Source: an uncultured Mycoplasmatota bacterium (lineage in GTDB: Bacteria > Bacillota_I > Bacilli_A > RF39 > UBA660). From it: 13,841 bases of DNA. A model generated the notes under the pieces. That model searched no databases. It worked only from the letters and a program-made list of their open reading frames with translations, and had not been told where the DNA came from. Below are positions 7,204-13,615 of this stretch, piece after piece (position 1 is the first letter of the stretch; every line of letters starts with the position of its first letter). Both the position numbers and the translations under genes were made by a program. The stretch lies in the NCBI GenBank assembly GCA_900551105.1, contig URUT01000036.1, forward strand, positions 1 through 13,841, in the 5' to 3' direction.

Positions 7204-9231
7204 ATGAAAAAAAATAAAAAAACAATAATTTTTACTATAATTGCTGTTCTGTTAATCATCGTAGTTCCAATCTCAATATATATTATAGGATTTAAAGACA
7301 ATAATCAGTTAAATATTAAAGAAAAAGAATGGCTAGATAACAACAAAACAAACATTATAAATGTTAATGTTGCTAATAACCTTAATGTTTTTGAATCAAA
7401 TGGTGAAGGTGTAACTAATGAATTCTTTGATGATTTAGCCAAAAACTATAATATTAAAATTAATAAAAATACAGTTGATTATAAAACCAACAGTGGCCTA
7501 GGATTAACTGTTTCAGAAAGTAAACCTAGTGAAGGACTACCATTTTTTCAAGATCACTATGTTATCGTATCTAAAACTAAAGAATTAATTAATACCGTAG
7601 ATGATCTAACGAATAAAAAAATTGGCTGCTTTTCTGAAGGTCTTTCATATTTCTCAAAAGGATATAAAGTAGCTAGTACATTTACATCTTACGAAAGTAA
7701 AAATGAACTATTTAATGCTTTAAAAGAGGACACTGTAGATTATATTTTAGTTCCATTAAATGAAAATATTGATAAGATTTTAGAAGATGGTTATGTAATT
7801 AACTATCATTTAAGTGATATGACAATCTATTATTATTTACACTTTGGTTCAGATGAAACTTTAAATAGTATTATTACTAAATACTATAATGACTGGTATA
7901 AAAATAAATTTGAAAGTTCATATTATACTAATCTATATAATATTTTTACAGATAAATTAAATCTTAGTGGAGTTGATACTGACAAATTGACAAGCAAAAC
8001 TTATTCTTTAGGTTTTGTAGAACAAACTCCATACACCGGTGTAAGTGGCAAAAAATATGGCGGTATTATATTCAGATACCTAGAAGATTTTAATAAGCTT
8101 GTTAATACTGAATTTACTTATACAACATATAAGGATAGTACATCTTTAATAAAATCATATAATAAAAAAGATTTAGATTTAATAATTACTGATAGTAGTG
8201 ATATTTCCGAAGAATACTCTATAAGATTTAACTTACCATCAAAATATTACATTGTTAGTCATCTAGAAGATAATTTAGTAGTTAATAACTTAACTTATAT
8301 TAATGATAAAGTTTATGTAATAAAAAATACTAAATTAGCAAATTATCTAGAAGATAAAGTTCAAGTTGAAACTGTAAAAAACGAAAAAGCTCTTATCAAA
8401 GCCTATAAAAAAGGTAACTTAATAGCAATTGATGCCAATGCTTATGACTATTATTATAGTAGTAGAATTAAAGAAAGTCGAATTAGTTTTACTGGCTATA
8501 ACTCATCAAATTATGAATTTAAGTATCAAAGCAATGATGATGCTTTTAGTAAATTATTTACAAACTACTTAAGCTTTTTAGATGATAATAAAATGATTGA
8601 TGAAGGAATATTAGATTATAACAGCGCGGCTGCTAAAGATAGTATTTTAGGAACATTTGCAAAATACTTCTTAACAGGTTTATCCATAGCAGTTGTAGTT
8701 ATTGGTATTACAATTTATTCTAAAAAACACATAAAATTAAATACTAAAATTAGAAAAGATGAAAAGTTAAAATTTGTAGATATGCTTACTAGTTTAAAAA
8801 ATCGTAATTACTTAAATGAAAAAATAGATTCTTGGAACCAAAACACTATTTATCCACAGGCAATTATCGTTATAGACTTAAACAATCTTAAATACATCAA
8901 TGATACATTTGGTCATGAAGAGGGAGATAGACAAATCAAATCTTCAGCTGGAATTTTAATTAAAACTCAATTAGATAATACAGAAATTATGCGTACCGAT
9001 GGTAACGAATTTATGGTATATCTAGTGGGTTATAATGAAAAACAAGTAATTAATTATATTAAAAAATTATTAAAAGAATTTAAAAATTTACCTTATGAAT
9101 ATGGAGCGGCCATTGGCTTTAGTATGATCGTTGATGATCTAAAACTAATTGACGATGCTATCAATGAAGCAAGTATTCAAATGAGAGAAAATAAAGAACA
9201 AATAGAGGCCGAAAGTGAAAAAGAAAGTTAA
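7204..9231 (+). CDS. Membrane receptor: tandem solute-binding-like sensor domains plus degenerate GGDEF
   Basis: This 675-residue protein has an N-terminal membrane segment (about 7-29), a long extracytoplasmic part, a second membrane segment (about 488-507), a linker, and a cytoplasmic GGDEF domain (about 525-660). The outer part looks like two SBP_bac_3-type periplasmic-binding modules: the first with DDLTNKKIGCFSEG and VDYILVPLNENID, the second starting KTYSLGFVEQTPYTGVSG and containing DLDLIITDSSD. In the GGDEF domain the metal/substrate part IDLNNLKYINDTFGHEEGD is good, but the signature is D599-G-N-E-F instead of GGDEF, so diguanylate cyclase activity is doubtful. It may bind nucleotide as a receptor or have another output. 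Translation is tightly linked to both neighbours: 9 bases after the upstream gene and 17-base overlap with the next. Small-molecule sensing is inferred. Confidence 0.85.
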   Translation: MKKNKKTIIFTIIAVLLIIVVPISIYIIGFKDNNQLNIKEKEWLDNNKTNIINVNVANNLNVFESNGEGVTNEFFDDLAKNYNIKINKNTVDYKTNSGLGLTVSESKPSEGLPFFQDHYVIVSKTKELINTVDDLTNKKIGCFSEGLSYFSKGYKVASTFTSYESKNELFNALKEDTVDYILVPLNENIDKILEDGYVINYHLSDMTIYYYLHFGSDETLNSIITKYYNDWYKNKFESSYYTNLYNIFTDKLNLSGVDTDKLTSKTYSLGFVEQTPYTGVSGKKYGGIIFRYLEDFNKLVNTEFTYTTYKDSTSLIKSYNKKDLDLIITDSSDISEEYSIRFNLPSKYYIVSHLEDNLVVNNLTYINDKVYVIKNTKLANYLEDKVQVETVKNEKALIKAYKKGNLIAIDANAYDYYYSSRIKESRISFTGYNSSNYEFKYQSNDDAFSKLFTNYLSFLDDNKMIDEGILDYNSAAAKDSILGTFAKYFLTGLSIAVVVIGITIYSKKHIKLNTKIRKDEKLKFVDMLTSLKNRNYLNEKIDSWNQNTIYPQAIIVIDLNNLKYINDTFGHEEGDRQIKSSAGILIKTQLDNTEIMRTDGNEFMVYLVGYNEKQVINYIKKLLKEFKNLPYEYGAAIGFSMIVDDLKLIDDAINEASIQMRENKEQIEAESEKES

Positions 9232-10078
9232 GGCCTCTCTTCATTCTAAATTAAATAAAGTAAAAACATTTTTAAAGGATGTATGGGTAATTTTAAATAA
9301 GCCATATATGATGGAACTTCCTGGACAAATAGCGTTTTTTCTAATTTTATCATTAGTTCCTATAGTAACATTAATTGGCTATGCTGCATCATTTTTTAAT
9401 ATATCAATGGACACAATAATTGAACTCGTAAAAAGCAATTTTAGCGATAGTATTGTAAAAATGATTGTCCCAATTATTGATGGTAAAGCATTAGATTTTA
9501 AATTAGTAGTAGTTATCATTACAATGTTCTACATTTCCTCAAATGCTGCTGATTCTATTATATTTAGTGCTAACGAAATATACGGTGCAAAGCAATCATC
9601 ATGGATTAAAAGAAGAATCAAAGCAATTTTTTTAACATTAATCATTGTAGTATTATACCTATTTATCTTGCTAGTTCCTGCTTTTGGTAGTAAGATTATT
9701 GATGCAATTGATTACTTTAACATGAAATCTATAATATCTAGTATCTTAGAAATATTGCAAGGACCAATTTCTTGGATAATTATTTTCTGTTTTATAAAAA
9801 TAATCTTTACTATAGCGCCAAATAAAAATATTCCTGCTTCAAGAATTAATCTAGGTGCAATCTTTACAACTGTAGGGTGGGTTCTTACAACCGATATATA
9901 TAGTTATTATATATCTCACTTTGCTAGATACGATATTTTCTATGCTGGCTTATCAAATATAGCAGTCCTAATGTTATGGGTATACTTCCTAAGTTATATT
10001 TTAGTAATAGGACTAAGTTTAACAGCAAAATTTGATGAATCAGAATTGGAAAAAACTGGCACGATTAATAAACAGTAA
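9215..10078 (+). CDS. YihY/BrkB family inner membrane protein (UPF0761)
   Basis: This is a 287-residue membrane protein with six predicted segments (about 39-61, 96-117, 137-157, 184-201, 212-233 and 246-270). The family pattern is clear: a P-G-Q-I-A-F-F-L-I-L-S-L-V-P start of the first segment, A-D-S-I after the second, an A-P-N-K loop, and a last segment A-V-L-M-L-W-V-Y...G-L-S-L-T-A. Proteins of this family were once called RNase BN; that assignment was wrong, and their transport or envelope role is still unsettled. The GTG start at 9215 lies inside the end of the sensor gene (17-base overlap), with AGAGG at 9204-9208, so translational coupling is likely. The shared operon suggests a link with the receptor, but this is only inferred. 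Confidence 0.9.
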   Translation: MKKKVKASLHSKLNKVKTFLKDVWVILNKPYMMELPGQIAFFLILSLVPIVTLIGYAASFFNISMDTIIELVKSNFSDSIVKMIVPIIDGKALDFKLVVVIITMFYISSNAADSIIFSANEIYGAKQSSWIKRRIKAIFLTLIIVVLYLFILLVPAFGSKIIDAIDYFNMKSIISSILEILQGPISWIIIFCFIKIIFTIAPNKNIPASRINLGAIFTTVGWVLTTDIYSYYISHFARYDIFYAGLSNIAVLMLWVYFLSYILVIGLSLTAKFDESELEKTGTINKQ

Positions 10079-10084
10079 ATTAAA

Positions 10085-10135
10085 TATAATATTAATGTGC
10101 ACACGAATATTACTTAGTGCATAATTAATATTATA
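10085..10135 (+). other. Large imperfect hairpin after the YihY gene
   Basis: An 11-bp A/T stem (10086-10096 with 10124-10134), a one-base bulge and a six-pair extension (10097-10102 with 10117-10122, one G-U) enclose a 14-base loop. There is no T tract after it, so it is not a simple terminator. It may be an RNA structure of the operon's 3' end or a palindromic DNA element. Confidence 0.5.
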
Positions 10136-10184
10136 ATATCAATCTAATTTAAAATGAATTAACGATATTATGAAGTAATATTTG

Positions 10185-10215
10185 AGAAGACTTAATCTAA
10201 TAGTCTTCTTTTTTT
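10185..10215 (+). terminator. Terminator of the GGDEF-YihY operon
   Basis: A perfect 8-bp stem (10185-10192 with 10202-10209) with a 9-base loop is followed by six T residues. It lies 107 bases after the YihY-family stop codon, with the larger hairpin in between. Confidence 0.85.
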
Positions 10216-10225
10216 GCATAAACTG

Positions 10226-10234
10226 TGCTAAAAT
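10226..10234 (+). promoter_or_regulatory. Extended -10 promoter of the 161-aa gene
   Basis: TGCTAAAAT is an extended -10 just downstream of the terminator and 18 bases before the ATG. The -35 region would fall in the terminator's T tract and is not recognisable. Confidence 0.5.
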
Positions 10235-10252
10235 AACAAATAGGTGGTTTAA

Positions 10253-10738
10253 ATGAAACAAAAAAAGTTAAAAAATAATTATGTAAGCGACGAACAAAAA
10301 GAGGTTAGAAATTTAATTATTATTACAGTTATAATAGCAGCTATTGCCGCAGGACTTTACTTCTTCACGGAGAAAGTATTAAATAAAAAAGACAATACTG
10401 ATAAAAGCACTGAAATAGAATTTGATTATAATGTATGTACTATCGGTAATATGTTTACAAGACCTTACGATGAATATTATGTATTTGTTTATAGTAGCGA
10501 AGATGAAAGTGCTGCATCTTATACAGCTTTAATAACATCTTATAGAGATAAAAAAGCTAAAAAATTATATTATATTGACTTAAAAGATGCATTTAACAAA
10601 GATGCTATCTCAGACAAAACAGCAACTAAGCCAGCAAACTCAAGTGAAGTAAAAGTAAATGGCAGCGTTCTATACCTAATTAAAAATGGTAAAGTAAGTA
10701 AAGCATATACTGAAAAGTATTCTGATATATTAAAATAG
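10253..10738 (+). CDS. Membrane-anchored protein with possible thioredoxin-like fold lacking CxxC
   Basis: This 161-residue protein has a basic N-terminus, one membrane segment (about 20-39) and an outer domain. The domain shows YYVFVYSSEDESAASYTALI, then KLYYIDLKDAFNK, then SEVKVNGSVLYLIKNGKVSK. This order (strand with an S-S-E-D turn in place of the CxxC, helix, strand, then a Gly-rich V-N-G-S-V-L-Y-L-I-K-N-G-K-V segment) recalls thioredoxin-fold proteins, in which the last part would be the cis-Pro region; here Gly-Ser replaces the Pro. The only Cys is in NVCTIGNMF, so redox chemistry by a dithiol is unlikely. Substrate or partner binding outside the membrane is inferred. AGGTGG at 10242-10247 supports the ATG. 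It forms its own unit with promoter and terminator. Moderate confidence in the fold. Confidence 0.75.
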   Translation: MKQKKLKNNYVSDEQKEVRNLIIITVIIAAIAAGLYFFTEKVLNKKDNTDKSTEIEFDYNVCTIGNMFTRPYDEYYVFVYSSEDESAASYTALITSYRDKKAKKLYYIDLKDAFNKDAISDKTATKPANSSEVKVNGSVLYLIKNGKVSKAYTEKYSDILK

Positions 10739-10756
10739 ACTACAGTCTGTTTTTTT
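10732..10756 (+). terminator. Terminator overlapping the stop codon of the 161-aa gene
   Basis: The left arm (10732-10740) contains the TAG stop and pairs with 10745-10753 (one G-U) around a four-base TACA loop. Seven T residues follow. It separates this gene from the AbiE module. Confidence 0.75.
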
Positions 10757-10770
10757 ATGGCTAAATATGC

Positions 10771-10799
10771 TTGATTTTCACCAGAAATTATCATATAAT
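10771..10799 (+). promoter_or_regulatory. Promoter of the abiE toxin-antitoxin operon
   Basis: TTGATT (10771-10776), a 17-bp spacer and TATAAT (10794-10799) give a near-consensus promoter 19 bases before the ATG at 10819. Confidence 0.85.
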
Positions 10800-10804
10800 G
10801 ATAA
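10788..10804 (+). promoter_or_regulatory. Candidate AbiEi operator (inverted repeat over the -10 box)
   Basis: TTATCAT, a 3-base centre, and ATGATAA make a perfect 7-bp inverted repeat centred on the -10 hexamer. AbiEi antitoxins of other abiE systems bind inverted repeats in their own promoter and repress it, so this is a likely autoregulatory site. No other copy is needed to explain promoter occlusion. Confidence 0.6.
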
Positions 10805-10818
10805 AAAGAGGTGAAAAT

Positions 10819-11409
10819 ATGGTAAATACTAGCAATATGATAAAGCAAACTTTACATAAATACGCCAATAAGAATAGTAAACTAGCAAGAGAAGCTAAAA
10901 AAGGAAATATAATTAAAATTGTAAATGGTTTATATGAAACAGATCCAAACACTCCAGGATACTTACTTGCAGGTAGTATTTATGGCCCATCTTATATTTC
11001 GTTTGAATATGCACTTTCCTATTATGGCTTAATACCGGAGCGAGTTACTACTATAACCAGTGCCACGTTACTTAAGAAGAAACAAAAAAAATACTATACA
11101 CCATTTGGAACATTTACATATAGGGACGTGCCAGCTCTAGTATTTCCTGAAGCCGTATTATTAAAAGAAGAAAATAACTACGCATATCAAATTGCCTCAC
11201 CCGAAAAAGCTATATGCGATAAATTATATACGCTAAAGCCAATACATAATTATCAAGAATTAGAAAATATATTATTTAAAGATTTAAGAATTGATTATGA
11301 CGAATTTATTAAACTAGACGAAATTATCATTACAAAATTAAGTGACTTATATCATTGTGAAAATGTAAAACTATTAGCTAAATATCTAAGGAGGAATAAA
11401 TATGAATAA
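10819..11409 (+). CDS. abiEi: AbiEi family type IV antitoxin
   Basis: This is a 196-residue antitoxin of the AbiE type IV toxin-antitoxin family. An N-terminal winged-helix part (about 5-50: TLHKYANKNSKLAREAKKG, IIKIVNGLYE) would bind DNA. The characteristic family segment is YISFEYALSYYGLIPERVT (from about 60), followed by TITSATLLKKK, a beta stretch TPFGTFTYRDVP, and ASPEKAICDKLYTLK, which matches the A-x-P-E-K-A-x-x-D family motif. The start was moved to the ATG at 10819, which follows GAGGTG (10808-10813); an upstream extension would begin in the promoter's -35 box. Its last 8 bases overlap abiEii, typical of this pair. In type IV systems the antitoxin does not bind the toxin but counteracts its effect, and it represses its own operon. 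Confidence 0.93.
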   Translation: MVNTSNMIKQTLHKYANKNSKLAREAKKGNIIKIVNGLYETDPNTPGYLLAGSIYGPSYISFEYALSYYGLIPERVTTITSATLLKKKQKKYYTPFGTFTYRDVPALVFPEAVLLKEENNYAYQIASPEKAICDKLYTLKPIHNYQELENILFKDLRIDYDEFIKLDEIIITKLSDLYHCENVKLLAKYLRRNKYE

Positions 11410-12274
11410 TGTAATAGAACAAATGCTTACAAACTATGAAATAAAGAATACTAACGATGAAATAAATGCTTTAAAAGAAATAATACAAGAAATTATTTTA
11501 TCAGGATTATCACGAGGGGGATTTTTCAATGAAGCAGCCTTTTATGGTGGAACTGCTTTAAGAATATTTTATAATTTAGATAGATTCTCAGAAGATTTAG
11601 ATTTTGCACTTTTATCACCAAACAATGATTTTGAATTATCTAAATATTTTAACTTTATTGATAAGGAACTAAAAGCTTTTGGTCTAAATCTTAAAATTAA
11701 TTCAAAGCAAAAAAGTGTAGAAACTAATATAAAATCCGCAATCGTAAAAGGAAATACTGTAGAGCATATTTTAAAGTTTTTTCCAAATGAAAGTGAGCAT
11801 AAATATAATCAAATATTAAAAGATATAAAAATAAAATTTGAAGTTGATATAAACCCACCAAGCGGAGCAACCTATGAAGAAAAATATAAACTATTACCAG
11901 CTCCTCATCAAGTAAAATTATATGACATAGAGTCATTGTTTGCTGGTAAAATTCATGCAGTATTATGTAGAGGCTGGAAAAACAGAGTAAAAGGAAGAGA
12001 CCTTTATGACTTAGTATTTTTTATATCTAGAAATACTAAAATAAACATGACTTTATTAAAAAATAAATTATTAGAATCAAATTACATAGATAAAAATGAA
12101 AAATTTAACATAGATACCTTAAAACAATTACTAACAAAGAAATTTGATGAAATAGATTTTAAAGACTCAAAAGAGGATATTATGCCTTTTATTAATGACG
12201 TTAAAAGTTTAGAAATATGGAATAAAGAATTCTTTACTGATATTATAAAAAATTTACAAGCAAAAGAAATATAA
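11402..12274 (+). CDS. abiEii: AbiEii family type IV toxin (nucleotidyltransferase)
   Basis: This 290-residue toxin has the nucleotidyltransferase core of the AbiEii/MenT-like (DUF1814) family: GGTALR at 49-54, followed by R61-F-S-E-D65-L-D67-F, giving two acidic metal-binding residues. Later FEVDINPP supplies the third acidic strand, and LFAGKIHAVLCRGW...KGRDLYDLVFFISR is the typical C-terminal lysine/arginine-aspartate segment. Related toxins transfer nucleotides to RNA targets such as tRNA acceptor ends and block translation; the target here is not known. AAGGAGG at 11388-11394 lies 7 bases before the ATG, inside the antitoxin gene, and the 8-base overlap couples translation. The catalytic motifs look intact, so the system may be active, with growth-arrest, phage-defence or stabilisation roles possible. 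Confidence 0.93.
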   Translation: MNNVIEQMLTNYEIKNTNDEINALKEIIQEIILSGLSRGGFFNEAAFYGGTALRIFYNLDRFSEDLDFALLSPNNDFELSKYFNFIDKELKAFGLNLKINSKQKSVETNIKSAIVKGNTVEHILKFFPNESEHKYNQILKDIKIKFEVDINPPSGATYEEKYKLLPAPHQVKLYDIESLFAGKIHAVLCRGWKNRVKGRDLYDLVFFISRNTKINMTLLKNKLLESNYIDKNEKFNIDTLKQLLTKKFDEIDFKDSKEDIMPFINDVKSLEIWNKEFFTDIIKNLQAKEI

Positions 12275-12317
12275 AAACGAAAAAATAATACTCAAAAAAC
12301 AAAATCTATGTTATCAT

Positions 12318-12323
12318 TATAAT
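12318..12323 (+). promoter_or_regulatory. Likely -10 box of the S41 protease gene
   Basis: TATAAT lies 10 bases before the ATG at 12334, very close to it, and partly covers an alternative ATG at 12322. The -35 region is weak. No terminator follows abiEii, so read-through is possible too. A TTATCAT half-site at 12311-12317 sits in the same place relative to this box as in the abiE promoter. Confidence 0.4.
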
Positions 12324-12333
12324 GGAGAGTAAT

Positions 12334-13533
12334 ATGAAAAAAAGTAAAGATAAAAAACCAACATTTGAACTATGGGAAGTAATAGTTATCGCCATTGTAT
12401 CATCCATCATAATGAGCTTAGGAACTGGATATATTGCTTTTAGAAATAATAGTTTAGCAAATGTCACAAATAATAAAAACTTACAAGAATTTGTAAAATC
12501 TTATAATTCTATTTTAAATAATTATTATGATAATGTTAACGAAGAAGAACTTGTTGATGCTGCTATTAAAGGTATGCTTAATTACTTACAAGATCCATAC
12601 ACAACATATCTAAATGAAAGTAGTAAATCAGCATTAACATCATCTTTAACTGGCACCTATGAAGGAATAGGCGTTCAAGTAACCTCTGATGAAGAAAACA
12701 GAGTATATATTACAAAAGTATTTGATGATACCCCAGCCAAAACAGCAGGTTTAGAGCCTGGAGACATTATCGTAAATGTTAACGACACTGATGTAACAGA
12801 AAAAACATCAAATGAAATAGTTTCTCTTATTAAAGAAAGTAAAGATGCAAAAGTTGAAATAACTGTTTTAAGAGAAAACGTCAGTAAAACCTTTGAGCTT
12901 ACTAGAGAAAACTTATATGTTCCAGCAGTACTAAGTAAAATTTACACTAGAGAAGATAAAAAAATTGGATATATATATATAGACAAATTCTCTGATACAA
13001 TTTATGAACAATTTTCTAAAGAACTAACCAAACTTGAAAACGATAATATAAATTCTTTAGTTATAGATGTTAGAAATAATACTGGTGGTTATTTAAATGG
13101 TGCTACTAAAATAGCAGAATTATTTTTAGAAAAAGGAAAAGTTATTTATTCTTTAGAAAATAAAACTAATACTGAAGTAACTAAAGACACTACCACAGAA
13201 AAAAGAGATTATAAAGTGGCAGTCATCATTAATAACGGTTCTGCCTCAGCATCAGAAGTATTAGCTGGAGCCCTTAAATATAGTTATGGAGCAACGCTAG
13301 TTGGCGTTAAATCTTATGGAAAAGGTAAAGTACAGCAAACATCAAATCTAAATGATGGTTCTATGATTAAATACACTACTGCAAGATGGTTAACCCCAGC
13401 AAATGAATGTATAGATGGTATCGGACTTACGCCGGACATTGAACAAGAACTTCCTGAAAATTTTGAAGAAGATAACTCGGAAGAAAATGATAAACAACTA
13501 CAAAGTGCAATAGATTTTCTAGTAGCTAACTAA
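12334..13533 (+). CDS. ctpA: C-terminal processing peptidase (S41 family, CtpA-type)
   Basis: This 399-residue serine protease is membrane-anchored by one segment (about residues 13-35), with the rest outside the cell membrane. A region like the family's N-terminal helical part (YNSILNNYYDNVNEEELVDAAIKGML, i.e. the common 'degradation' lead) is followed by a PDZ domain (about 105-190, with YEGIGVQVT and AGLEPGDIIVNVND). The S41 core has DVRNNTGGYLNGA and the Ser-Lys dyad: nucleophile S305 in GSASASE and general base K330 in YGKGKVQ (25 residues apart, as in B. subtilis CtpB), with Q334 behind. It probably trims C-termini of envelope proteins. The ATG at 12334 was chosen over 12322 because GGAG (12324-12327) sits properly before it. 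The C-terminus is short, without a peptidoglycan-binding domain. Confidence 0.95.
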   Translation: MKKSKDKKPTFELWEVIVIAIVSSIIMSLGTGYIAFRNNSLANVTNNKNLQEFVKSYNSILNNYYDNVNEEELVDAAIKGMLNYLQDPYTTYLNESSKSALTSSLTGTYEGIGVQVTSDEENRVYITKVFDDTPAKTAGLEPGDIIVNVNDTDVTEKTSNEIVSLIKESKDAKVEITVLRENVSKTFELTRENLYVPAVLSKIYTREDKKIGYIYIDKFSDTIYEQFSKELTKLENDNINSLVIDVRNNTGGYLNGATKIAELFLEKGKVIYSLENKTNTEVTKDTTTEKRDYKVAVIINNGSASASEVLAGALKYSYGATLVGVKSYGKGKVQQTSNLNDGSMIKYTTARWLTPANECIDGIGLTPDIEQELPENFEEDNSEENDKQLQSAIDFLVAN

Positions 13534-13549
13534 GAAAATCTATTTTTTT
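13511..13549 (+). terminator. Terminator overlapping the ctpA stop codon
   Basis: A perfect 10-bp stem (13511-13520 with 13533-13542) encloses a 12-base loop holding most of the TAA stop, followed by seven T residues. Confidence 0.85.
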
Positions 13550-13560
13550 AAGCGATTATC

Positions 13561-13589
13561 TTTAACTATAAAAACTGCTATGCTATAAT
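13561..13589 (+). promoter_or_regulatory. Promoter of the ATPase gene
   Basis: A perfect extended -10, TGCTATAAT (13581-13589), lies 26 bases before the ATG. The -35 (TTTAAC at 13561-13566, 17-bp spacing) is weak. Confidence 0.65.
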
Positions 13590-13615
13590 GTTTATAATGG
13601 ATGGGGGATTATCTA

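Noticed and set aside
10771..10818. Upstream TTG start for abiEi
   Set aside because: The TTG is part of the -35 box and the -10 box would be inside the gene; the ATG at 10819 has an ideal GAGGTG.
12322..12333. ATG at 12322 as ctpA start
   Set aside because: It overlaps the -10 box and has no ribosome binding site, whereas GGAG fits the ATG at 12334.
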